From contig NZ_JAGDEL010000012.1 of NCBI RefSeq assembly GCF_017497975.1, positions 103,870 to 167,869 of the forward strand: a DNA stretch of 64,000 bases. The letters run 5' to 3'. Shown here piece after piece: positions 53,089 through 61,800 of the stretch. The translations under genes were made by a program, and so were the position numbers. Positions within the stretch are counted from its first letter, which is position 1; each line of letters starts with the position of its first letter. The notes under the pieces were generated by a model that was given only the letters and a program-made list of their open reading frames with translations, was not told where the DNA came from and did no database searches. Source of the stretch: Metabacillus bambusae. Lineage in GTDB: Bacteria > Bacillota > Bacilli > Bacillales > Bacillaceae.

Positions 53089-53792
53089 AGCATAAAATCA
53101 AAGGTGATATTACAAGTTGGAATTCTAGTATTTGGGATTTTAACTATAAAATGAGAAGCATCAAAGAAGATGAAGATATTGAGTTGGAAATTAACTCTTA
53201 TGGTGGTGACGTATTTGCCGGCATTGACATTATGAATTCATTACGAGGGCACAAGGGAAATGTCACGATCACCATAACTGGTATTGCTGCAAGTGCTGCA
53301 TCGGTTATCTGTATGGGTGCTGACAAAATCAGAATGTACTCTAATACTCAGCTAATGGTCCACAATGCATGGACAGTTGTGGCAGGAAATGCTAAGAAGT
53401 TACGTAAAGCAGCTGAAGATTTAGAAAGTATTGGGGAATCAGTTTTAGCTTCATACACACATCGAATCGATGAAGATACTGCAAAGAATTTACTTGATAA
53501 AGAAACATATCTCTCTGCATCAAAAGCAGTTGAATTAGGTTTAGTTGATGAAATTGTGGATGCAGATCCAGAAACAGTTGAGTCAGAAGTATTTAAAGAC
53601 GAGGCAGATAAGTTCAATAATAAAATTGTTGCTTTTAAACAGAAATCATCCACAACTATTGGCGAAAAAGATTTCAACGAAATGAAACAACAATTTGATG
53701 AAATGAAAAATGAATTAGAAAAATTGAAGAAAAATCAAAAAGATGAACCGGAATCTACACCAGTTGTAGCAAAATCACGGTTCATTTTTTAA
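53085..53792 (+). CDS. ClpP-like prohead protease
   Basis: 235 aa, family S14. INSYGGDVFAGIDIMNSLRG, nucleophile Ser in GIAASAASVICMGAD, catalytic His in MVHNAWTVVAG and Asp further on. The C-terminal about 60 aa is a charged helix (EMKQQFDEMKNELEKLKKNQ), probably the scaffold (delta) function since no separate scaffold gene is seen. RBS GGAGG. Confidence 0.93.
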   Translation: MKHKIKGDITSWNSSIWDFNYKMRSIKEDEDIELEINSYGGDVFAGIDIMNSLRGHKGNVTITITGIAASAASVICMGADKIRMYSNTQLMVHNAWTVVAGNAKKLRKAAEDLESIGESVLASYTHRIDEDTAKNLLDKETYLSASKAVELGLVDEIVDADPETVESEVFKDEADKFNNKIVAFKQKSSTTIGEKDFNEMKQQFDEMKNELEKLKKNQKDEPESTPVVAKSRFIF

Positions 53793-53817
53793 TTTAAAAA
53801 AATCGGAGGTAACACTT

Positions 53818-54981
53818 ATGGTTATGAAATTAAACAATCACACAGAGAATTATGAAAATGCAAAATTAAATTATGCGGCAGTAGTTAAAAATGAAGAATC
53901 AACACCAGAACAAATTGAAACAGCCTGGACAGAGATGCAAGATGCATTAGTTAATTCGTTAACAACCCAAATTTCAAATCACGTAGCTGCAAACACAGTT
54001 GATCAAGTTGTTTTATCTAATCGTGGTGTAGACGTAATGACAACAGAGGAAAACAAATTCTTCAATGCTGTTGTGCAATCAGACGGCTTTACTAATGATT
54101 TAATTTTACCTGAAACGGTAACAGAAAAAATTTATGAGGATTTAAAATCTGAACATCCCTTATTATCTGTTATCAACTTCCAAAATCTTGGTACAATCAC
54201 ACTTACTACAATCACATCTGAATATGAAGGCGCTGCTGTATGGGGACCAATCTTTGGTGACATCAAAGGTCAATTAGATGCAGTGTTCAAACAAGAAAAT
54301 CTTGCGCAATCTAAATTAACAGCGTTCGTTGTATTACCAAAAGACCTTTCGAAATTTGGCCCAACATGGATAAAAGCGTACGTTCAAGAGCAAATCAAAG
54401 AGACATATGCAGTAGCTTTAGAATCTGCTGTAATTAACGGTGCGGGTCCTACAAAATATGAACCAATCGGTTTAATTCGCGATTTGGCAGCTGCTGTTGA
54501 CCCAACAAATGGTCATGCTAAAAAAGCTGTAACAAATACATTAACGTTAGCTGACGATGACACAATCATCGAAGAATTCGCTGGCATCGGTGAATTATTA
54601 TCGGTGAAACAGAACGGTAAACCATTAAATGTAGATGGCAAAGTAGCATTAATCATCAATCCAACGGACTCATGGAAATTACGTAAAAAATTCACGACAC
54701 GCAATGCACAAGGTGCTTACATTACGAATGTTCCGTTTGATTTCAAAATCATCACTTCTTTATTTGCTACAGCAGGTGAAGTTATTGCTTTCGTTACAGA
54801 CCGTTACGACGCATACCGTGGTGGTGGTGTTGAGGTGAAAGAGTATGACCAAACATTAGCTATTGAAGATTGTAATTTACACGTTGCAAAAACATTTGCC
54901 TTTGGTAAGCCACGCGATAACAAAGTAGCAGCAATTTATACATTGCAATTAGGAACAACTACAACTACCACAACAGTTTAA
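53818..54981 (+). CDS. major capsid protein with C-terminal poly-threonine tag
   Basis: 387 aa, HK97 fold: N-arm/delta-like helix, then TVTEKIYEDLKSEHPLLSVI, NFQNLGTITLTTITSEYEGA, and the P-domain and A-domain loops. The last residues are ...YTLQLG followed by seven Thr and Val. The Thr codons are mixed (ACA ACT ACA ACT ACC ACA ACA), so this is not a simple trinucleotide slippage tract. The same kind of ending is present on two other virion proteins here. RBS GGAGG 9 nt before ATG 53818; ATG 53824 is possible. Confidence 0.93.
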   Translation: MVMKLNNHTENYENAKLNYAAVVKNEESTPEQIETAWTEMQDALVNSLTTQISNHVAANTVDQVVLSNRGVDVMTTEENKFFNAVVQSDGFTNDLILPETVTEKIYEDLKSEHPLLSVINFQNLGTITLTTITSEYEGAAVWGPIFGDIKGQLDAVFKQENLAQSKLTAFVVLPKDLSKFGPTWIKAYVQEQIKETYAVALESAVINGAGPTKYEPIGLIRDLAAAVDPTNGHAKKAVTNTLTLADDDTIIEEFAGIGELLSVKQNGKPLNVDGKVALIINPTDSWKLRKKFTTRNAQGAYITNVPFDFKIITSLFATAGEVIAFVTDRYDAYRGGGVEVKEYDQTLAIEDCNLHVAKTFAFGKPRDNKVAAIYTLQLGTTTTTTTV

Positions 54982-54995
54982 TGGGAGTGATGTAA

Positions 54996-55316
54996 ATGAG
55001 CATCACTGAGGGGATTTTGACAGAATTTAAAGAAAGGATGCACTTGGGTGATTTTGAAAACCAAAACCTAAGGCGCATCCTTTCTGCGTCTGTTATGGCT
55101 TTAAGAAGGTCTTGTGGAGATTATGACATATACACTCATGAAGAATTTAAAGAGCTTGTTTTTGAGCGTTCTCGTTATGCTTATAACGATGCTCTTGAAT
55201 ACTTCGAAACTAACTTTATAAGTCAGATTAATGGATTAGCAATTGATAAAGCTCTAGAGGAAATTGTAATCGATGATGAAACCACTACAACGACCACTAC
55301 AACAACAGTAATATAG
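54996..55316 (+). CDS. gp6-like head-tail connector with C-terminal poly-threonine tag
   Basis: 106 aa, helical connector (ILTEFKERMHLGDFENQNLR, KALEEIVIDDE) like HK97 gp6/SPP1 gp15 that docks under the portal. It ends with nine consecutive Thr then Val-Ile (codons ACC ACT ACA ACG ACC ACT ACA ACA ACA). The tag follows the acidic DDE segment directly. Starts 14 nt after the capsid stop. Confidence 0.88.
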   Translation: MSITEGILTEFKERMHLGDFENQNLRRILSASVMALRRSCGDYDIYTHEEFKELVFERSRYAYNDALEYFETNFISQINGLAIDKALEEIVIDDETTTTTTTTTVI

Positions 55317-55329
55317 GGGTGGTAATATA

Positions 55330-55698
55330 ATGCAACCATATAAATATAAACCGCCTAGAATTAATGCTGGGGAATTAAGGACACGTGTAACCTTCTTTGA
55401 ATATGGACCGAATGAAGGACCATTTCCAGGTGAAAAAGAAATAAAAATTCTGTTTGAAACTTGGGCAAAAATTGATGAAGTGTGGATGAAAGATATAGAA
55501 ATTGCTAAATCGAACGGTACTTTATCAGATTTAACGATTACTATTCGAGATCCTAAAGGTTCCTTTTTTCCGACGAATGCACATTATATTCAGATTCATA
55601 CACAAGAATATGAACACCTTAGATATAACGTTAAACATGCTCTTCCTGATATACAAAATAGAGATTTCATTAAAGTAGTTTCAGGTGTTGTTTCATGA
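55330..55698 (+). CDS. head closure protein (SPP1 gp16-like)
   Basis: 122 aa beta-barrel type: RINAGELRTRVTFFEYGPNE, LFETWAKIDEVWMKDIEIAK and SGVVS end are typical of phage head-tail adaptors that close the portal after packaging. No Thr tag. Overlaps the next gene by 4 nt. Confidence 0.88.
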   Translation: MQPYKYKPPRINAGELRTRVTFFEYGPNEGPFPGEKEIKILFETWAKIDEVWMKDIEIAKSNGTLSDLTITIRDPKGSFFPTNAHYIQIHTQEYEHLRYNVKHALPDIQNRDFIKVVSGVVS

Positions 55699-56087
55699 GT
55701 GTGAAAATAACAGGTTTAAATCAGTTACTCGGTGACTTAGAAAAACGTTTTGGAAAAGTGAAAATGCAACAGGTTAGTGATGCAGCTTTAATGGCGGGCG
55801 CTAAGGTATTTGTGAAAGAGTTGGAAAGTCAATTTGAAACTTTTAGAGATACGGGTGCTTCCATTGAAGAAATCACTATATCTGGTTTGGAATGGATTGG
55901 CGGCAAAAGAACAGTAAGAATCCATTGGAGAGGACCTGAAGAACGCTATCGTGTTATTCATTTAAATGAGTTCGGCACGATTCAGAATCCAAATCCAAAA
56001 GGTAAAGGTGCTATTGCTCGCGCTATGAGAAATAGTGAAAAAGCCTATATTAGAGCAGTAGAAGAAGCGGTAAGGAGGGGAATCTGA
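55695..56087 (+). CDS. HK97 gp10-like tail completion protein
   Basis: 130 aa. Typical pattern: VKITGLNQLLGDLEKRFGKV, a middle HWRGPEERYRVIHLNEFGT, and a basic C-terminal helix (AIARAMRNSEKAYIRAVEEA). Bridges the head and tail terminator. No Thr tag. Stop overlaps next start (TGATG). Confidence 0.9.
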   Translation: MSVKITGLNQLLGDLEKRFGKVKMQQVSDAALMAGAKVFVKELESQFETFRDTGASIEEITISGLEWIGGKRTVRIHWRGPEERYRVIHLNEFGTIQNPNPKGKGAIARAMRNSEKAYIRAVEEAVRRGI

Positions 56088-56464
56088 TGATTTGGAAAAT
56101 AAATGATGCTCTTAAAGTAGACCCAATCATTATTGAAAAGGTTGGTAATCGTATTAAATTTTACGAATATCCATCCACAGGGGATTTATCAGGTCCTTAT
56201 ATCATCATTGATCCGTTAGATACTCCTATACCATCAGACTATGCAGATAACAAATGGCTTACGGAAGACTACCTTTATCAAATTGAAGTATGGTCAAAAA
56301 CATTATCTGATACTCAAGCTATCGCAAAACAGATTAGAAAGATCATGTGGGATACACTAGGTTTTGCTAATTATGGCGGCGGTGTTGATGAATGGGATAA
56401 AGATTTAAATATTTTTCGCGATGCTAGAAGGTATCGCGGTAAAGCTTATGTGGATGCCGAATAG
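56087..56464 (+). CDS. tail terminator / DUF3168-like protein
   Basis: 125 aa alpha/beta protein: YIIIDPLDTPIPSDYADNKW, LYQIEVWSKTLSDTQAIAKQ, and RGKAYVDAE end. Position between gp10-like and tail tube proteins and the pattern fit tail-terminator proteins that cap the tail tube. No Thr tag. Confidence 0.85.
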   Translation: MIWKINDALKVDPIIIEKVGNRIKFYEYPSTGDLSGPYIIIDPLDTPIPSDYADNKWLTEDYLYQIEVWSKTLSDTQAIAKQIRKIMWDTLGFANYGGGVDEWDKDLNIFRDARRYRGKAYVDAE

Positions 56465-56506
56465 GTGTCCTTTTTTATTTACTTAATCACAAGGAGGATG
56501 AAATAA

Positions 56507-57124
56507 ATGGTTAAAAAATATAAAGCTTCCACAGGTGTAGATGAGTTTTACTATGGTGCATTAGACGAAACGGAAGTTGCTATTATTACTGGTTCACCTG
56601 AGAGAATTGAATTCTTACAAACTCTTAATATTGAAATGCCACAGGAACCAGTTAGAGCGTATGGAGATAACAAAACAGCTGAAATTGCAGTTTCAAACGG
56701 TAATGTTACAGTTACAGCTGCTTTTCATAGATTGCCTGAGGAAGATAAGGCGGTATTGTTTGGATTAGAAAAGACTGAAACTGGACTATATTCTTACGGG
56801 TCTACAGACACCCCGCCATATGTCGCTTGCATTTTTGCTAAAACATACCAAGATGGTTCAAAAGAGTGGGTTGGGTTACCTAAAGGACTCTTTATGCGAC
56901 CTACAATTAATTCTCAAACAAAAGCGGATGGGGTGGAGTTCTCAACGGAAGAAACATCAGCTGAATTTATGGATCGTGAAGTCTCAGGGTTTACTGAGGA
57001 AAAATCCGTTGTTTTTGGACGAGATGAAAAAGGTTCTACAGCTCAACGTGATGCGTTATTTCAAGCTATCTTCGGAAAAGCATATCCAAGTACTGCTACA
57101 ACAACCACAACAACAACGGTTTAA
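56507..57124 (+). CDS. major tail tube protein with C-terminal poly-threonine tag
   Basis: 205 aa, phage tail-tube fold: ASTGVDEFYYGALDETEVAI, KTAEIAVSNGNVTVTAAFHR, and FSTEETSAEFMDREVSGFTE. It ends PSTA followed by seven Thr and Val (codons ACA ACA ACC ACA ACA ACA ACG). RBS AAGGAGG. In the assembled tail the C-terminus of such proteins is often on the outside. The glycosyltransferase-like gene starts 6 nt after its stop. Confidence 0.92.
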   Translation: MVKKYKASTGVDEFYYGALDETEVAIITGSPERIEFLQTLNIEMPQEPVRAYGDNKTAEIAVSNGNVTVTAAFHRLPEEDKAVLFGLEKTETGLYSYGSTDTPPYVACIFAKTYQDGSKEWVGLPKGLFMRPTINSQTKADGVEFSTEETSAEFMDREVSGFTEEKSVVFGRDEKGSTAQRDALFQAIFGKAYPSTATTTTTTTV

Positions 57125-57130
57125 TAACGA

Positions 57131-58225
57131 ATGAAATATATACTTTGTCAGCCAGCCATCAAGCGTTTTGAATGGGAATTAGAAGTATGTATCACTCGAT
57201 TAAAAAAACTAGGTATTAAAGATATTGTCCTGCTGTTTTCTCAGTGGGACAATTCTATACCTGATTATTTTCGGGAAAAATATCAAGTTGAAGTACATGT
57301 GTATGATGACCGTCCGAGAGATAAAAATTACATCCCGTCTGTAAAACCTTATTTATGGATGAAATATTTAGAGGAAGATAGATCGAGAGAAACTGATACT
57401 TATTTTTACCTTGATAGTGATGTGCTGTTAAGGGAAATACCAAAGGTAACACCTACAAAACAAATGTGGTATGCATCGGACTGTAAAGAATATATTGGCA
57501 TTGATTATATCGACAGTAAAGGGTCAGACTTATTAGATCAAATGTGTGAAGTAATTGGAATTGATTCTTCAATCATTAGAGAAAATACTCCGATTGGTGG
57601 AGCGCAATGGGTTATTAATAACCCAACACATGAATACTGGAAGAAGGTTTATGAGGATTCGGTAAAACTTTATAAATTTCTTTCATCTATAGAATATAAA
57701 TATGTTCGTAAAAATGGTTTAGGTTATACACCTATTCAAAAATGGACAGCTGAAATGTGGGCGCAATTATGGAATGTTTATCATTTTGGAAAAACAGTTA
57801 AATGCGTTGATGAATTAGATTTTTGCTGGCCAACAAATGATTTGAATAGATATTACGAAACAAAGATATATCATAATGCAGGAGTAGTTGATGATCATCA
57901 AAACTTATTTTTCAAAGGTAAATATGTAAACGAAACACCATTCAATGATGATTTTAGCATAATAGACAGAAGTAAAGCCTCAATTGAATATGTAAAAGCA
58001 ATAAAAGAGGTTGCTGTTAAAAAAATAAAAGAAGCGGGTGGACAGGCAATGAAATATACTGTAATAGAAGGATTTGCAGATTTACAAGATAAAAATAAGC
58101 CATATTATGTTGGTGATAATTATCCGAAACCAGCAAATAAAAAGGTGTCTGCAGAACGATTAGAAGAATTAAGTACAACTAAAAATGATGCTGGAAGACC
58201 ATTTATTAAAGAAGTAGAAGAGTAA
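57131..58225 (+). CDS. phage glycosyltransferase-like protein with fused C-terminal phage module
   Basis: 364 aa. Residues 1-290 look like a GT-A glycosyltransferase: N-terminal Rossmann-like strand-helix (MKYILCQPAIKRFEWELEVC), YFYLDSDVLL with D95-S96-D97 as the metal/nucleotide-sugar DXD motif, ENTPIGGAQWVINNP (151-165) and YHNAG (247-251). Residues 307-364 (MKYTVIEGFADLQDKNKPYY and onward) resemble a separate small phage protein; an internal ATG 58049 has GGGTGG 7 nt upstream and could be used alone. There is no membrane helix, so it acts in the cytoplasm during assembly. Probable targets are the Thr tags of the capsid, connector and tail tube. Confidence 0.75.
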   Translation: MKYILCQPAIKRFEWELEVCITRLKKLGIKDIVLLFSQWDNSIPDYFREKYQVEVHVYDDRPRDKNYIPSVKPYLWMKYLEEDRSRETDTYFYLDSDVLLREIPKVTPTKQMWYASDCKEYIGIDYIDSKGSDLLDQMCEVIGIDSSIIRENTPIGGAQWVINNPTHEYWKKVYEDSVKLYKFLSSIEYKYVRKNGLGYTPIQKWTAEMWAQLWNVYHFGKTVKCVDELDFCWPTNDLNRYYETKIYHNAGVVDDHQNLFFKGKYVNETPFNDDFSIIDRSKASIEYVKAIKEVAVKKIKEAGGQAMKYTVIEGFADLQDKNKPYYVGDNYPKPANKKVSAERLEELSTTKNDAGRPFIKEVEE

Positions 58226-58257
58226 GAGAGTAGTATGAGCTGCTCTCTTTTTGTTTT
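58225..58257 (+). terminator. terminator after the glycosyltransferase gene
   Basis: AGAGAGTAG pairs with CTGCTCTCT (one bulge) and is followed by a T-rich run. It partly separates the tail tube/glycosyltransferase pair from the tail chaperone genes. Confidence 0.7.
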
Positions 58258-58287
58258 TTATAAAACTTTAGAAAAGAGGATTGTAAA

Positions 58288-58638
58288 ATGGCAACTTTAA
58301 AACGTAATATGATCGAATTAGTAAAAGAGGTCAAAGAAGGTGAAATCGTTACAGAAAAATATTTAACTCCTGTTTTTATTCCCCTATCTGTCGTATATCA
58401 AGCAATCGATTTAACAAACGAATTGAAAAATGTGAGTAACAAAAATGAAAGGGATTTGATTGATAAATTAATCGACTTTTTGGCTAACGATATTTATAAA
58501 GGTCAATTTACTAAAGATGATCTAATCAACGGATTACACGCTCCAGATGCAATTGACACATTAAGTGAACAATTATTCTTTATTGCTCGAGGTTATCAAA
58601 CAGACGAAGCAAAAAAGTACCTGGAGAAGAAGAATTGA
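58288..58638 (+). CDS. tail assembly chaperone gpG-like
   Basis: 116 aa. Small acidic chaperone (EKYLTPVFIPLSVVYQAIDL, DKLIDFLANDIYKGQFTKDD) at the place of lambda gpG, between the tail tube and tape measure genes. Its 3' end carries the heptamer A-AAA-AAG at 58611-58617 in the zero frame, upstream of the overlapping T frame. RBS AAAGAGGA. Confidence 0.85.
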   Translation: MATLKRNMIELVKEVKEGEIVTEKYLTPVFIPLSVVYQAIDLTNELKNVSNKNERDLIDKLIDFLANDIYKGQFTKDDLINGLHAPDAIDTLSEQLFFIARGYQTDEAKKYLEKKN

Positions 58639-58823
58639 GTGATGCTGACTTTACACCTGAAAAACAAAAAGAATATCTAGATAAACTTATTTTGTCCTTT
58701 GTTGAAAATGGAAAAAACATTAATGAAGTATTAGCAATGCCTTACCACTTTGTTGTAGAAATTCTCCATGAAAAAAATAAACCAAGAAAAGAAAAATCTC
58801 TTATTGCTGCATTTGGTGGGTAA
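58611..58823 (+). CDS. gpT-like frame, made as a gpG-T fusion by -1 frameshift
   Basis: After slipping back one base at A-AAA-AAG (58611-58617), reading continues GTA CCT GGA GAA GAA GAA TTG and joins the frame that stops at 58823. The fusion would be about 178 aa: 110 gpG residues plus 68 more, ending KPRKEKSLIAAFGG. An independent TTG start at 58635 lacks a good RBS. G and G-T chaperones wrap the tape measure protein during tail assembly. Confidence 0.8.
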   Translation, partial: KKVPGEEELSDADFTPEKQKEYLDKLILSFVENGKNINEVLAMPYHFVVEILHEKNKPRKEKSLIAAFGG

Positions 58824-58858
58824 GGGATTTTTAGTCCCTTAAAGAAGGGAGGATAAAT

Positions 58859-61800
58859 ATGACTGAAAAAATTGAAGGTCTCTCCATAGGGTTAGATCTG
58901 GACACACTCAAGCTAAATAGTGGGCTAACAGATCTACGTTCAAAAATGCGATTAGCGAATAGTGAAATGAAGGCTAACTTATCTGCTTTTGATCGTGGAG
59001 ACAAGTCGATTAGTAAATATCAAACTACCCTAGATGGATTAAACAAGAAAATAGAAGTACAAAGGGCAATTACAGAAAAAGCACAAAAAACCTTTCAGAA
59101 AGCTGTTAAAGAATATGGCGAAGGCTCAAAAGAAGCAGAGAAAGCTGCTAACGCTTATAACAACCAATCTGCATCATTGCAAAGTTTGCAGAGATATATT
59201 AATCGAACTACAGATGAGCTTGAAGATTTACGAAAAGAACAGAAACGTAGTGAATCAGGTTGGACAACGTTCAAAAATGCAGCTGAAGATGCTGGATCCA
59301 CGTTAACTGGAATAGGTGAAAGGATGCAAGGTGTTGGTCAAACACTGACTGCATCACTTACAGCTCCACTTGCTGGGTTCAGTGTAATGGCAGGGAAAAT
59401 GGCGCTTGATTTCGACGCTTCACAAAGCAAAATGCAAGCTTCTTTAGGATTAACTGCAAAGGAAGCTGGAAAGTTAAGTGAAACAGCAAAAATTCTGTGG
59501 GAAGAAGGATTCGGCGAAAACGTTGATGAAATCTCTCAGACAATGACTAAAGTCGAACAAAACATGGGTGCTTTAAGCTGGGCTACACAAGAAGAATTAA
59601 AAGAGATCGGAAAGAGCGCATCCATTTTATTTGAGACCTTTGAAGCTGATGTAAATGATTCAACCAAGTCAGCTAATATGTTAATGATGCAGTTTGGACT
59701 AAGTAGTAAAGAAGCTTTTGATATGCTCACATGGGGATTTCAAAATGGACTTGACTACAGTGGTGAGTTTCTAGATACGGTAAATGAGTATAGTCCACAG
59801 TTTGCTGCCATGGGTATGAGTGCAGAAGAGATGTTTTCTATCTTTGAGCAAGGTGCGGTTAATGGTGCTTTCTCAATGGATAAAGTTGGGGATAGTGTCA
59901 AAGAATTTAATATCCGTATTAAAGACGGCTCTAAAACCACATCTGATGCGATGGGGCAATTAAGTAAAGAAACCCAAAAAATATGGAAAAGTTTCTTAGA
60001 AGGCAAAAAAACTGGTGCAGAAGTCATGGATGCTATTGTCGATGAATTAGCTGGCATGGATGACCAAGTGAAAGCCAATCAGATTGGAGTAGGCGTTTTC
60101 GGAACGACATTCGAAGATCTTGAAGCAGACGCTATTTACGCACTTGGTAATATGACTGGCGAACTAGTTGGTGTGGAAGATGCAACCTCCAAAGCTGGCG
60201 ATGCGCTTCAAGATAATTTTGGAACAAGGGCTACCAAGTTGTGGCGTGATTTTCTGATGGATCTCGAACCGGTAGGAGATGTTTTACTTGATTTTGCAGA
60301 GGATGTTCTACCTAAAGTCGCTGATACAGTAGGTGATGTTACAGAAACTTTTGCTAATTTATCTCCAGAAGGTCAAAGAACGACACTTATTATTGGTGGT
60401 GTAGCGGCTGCAATCGGGCCATTATTAATGGGTCTAGGTGCTACAGTAGCAACACTTGGTCCATTAATTGGTAGTATCGATGGACTTTCCGGAGCCTTAA
60501 CCTTACTTACCGGACCTGTCGGCTTAACAGTAGGAGCCTTAGCAGGACTTGGATTAGGTTTTATTACACTTGATAAAGAAATGGACAAACCAATTATTAA
60601 AAGTGACATATTTGAAGGGAAAATCTCAGAAAATACCCAAAAAATTATTGGATCTTATACAAAATTAAAAGATGAAGCCAGTCTTGCTTTAAGCCAAATG
60701 ACATGGTCTCAAGAAGAAATTACTCAAAAGCATGTAGATAATATGGTAGCAAAATATCGAGAGATGACAGATCGAATTCTTCTACAAATGGATGACCGTA
60801 ATACAAAAGAAAAAGAAAAAATGATGAAACACTTCGCGGAAAGTGACGCTTTAAGTACGGAAGAAGAAGCGAAGATTCTTGCTGGTATGGATGCGAATTA
60901 CAACAAAAAGAAAGAAAAAGTATTAAATCAAAATGAGGAACAGTCTAAAATACTGCAAGATAGTTATGATAAGCACGGTGTCATTACACAAGAAGCCTCT
61001 AACAAACTGAATGCAATTGAACAACAAAAATACGAAACCATGATTAGTGCATCTGTTAAAAATAAGAGTGAACAAGAAACAATTTTAAGAAATTTAAAAA
61101 ATCAATCCGAAATACTTACAACTGAAAAGGCAGCGAAGGTTGTTGCAAATTCAAAAAAGGAAACGAATGAAACTGTCAAGGAAGCTAATAAGCAATACCA
61201 AGGTATTGTTAATTGGGCAAAATATCAGCGTGATGTAACAGGTAATATCAAAGCTGAAGAAGCAAGGAAAATCATTAAAGAGGCAGAAAATCAAAAAAAT
61301 GAAACTGTTGCTAAAGCCGAGGATACACATATACAAGTTGTTAAAGAAGCGCAAAAACAGGCAGGAGAACACGCTAGTCAAGTTAATTGGGAAACAGGTC
61401 AAGTTCTTTCCGGTTGGGATACCATGTATAACGGTGTTTTAGGTGCGATCAACTGGATTCGTGGTTTATTTAATAAAGAGCCTTTAAAGAAAAAAGGATC
61501 TGTACAAGAAAATAGTAGACAAAGAATGAAGAGACAAAATGCTAAGTTCTCTTATGCTAAAGGTACAACTTCAAGTGGTCATCCCGGTGGTCCAGCAATA
61601 GTCGGTGAAGAAGGAGAAGAACTTGCTTATATTCCCGGTAAAGGTGTAACTCTACTTGGAACAAGTGGCGCTGAATATCATAGTAACCTTCCACGGGGCA
61701 CATCTGTTTTACCTAATAAACATACTGAAAATCTTTTAAAAAGTTACGGATTCCCGGGTTATGAAGATGGAATTGGTAGCTTTTTTGATGTTTTTCTAAA

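Noticed and set aside
53818..57124. Poly-Thr tails as simple trinucleotide slippage or assembly artefact
   Set aside because: All four Thr codons are mixed differently in each tail, and each ends cleanly in V or VI before the stop, in three separate genes.
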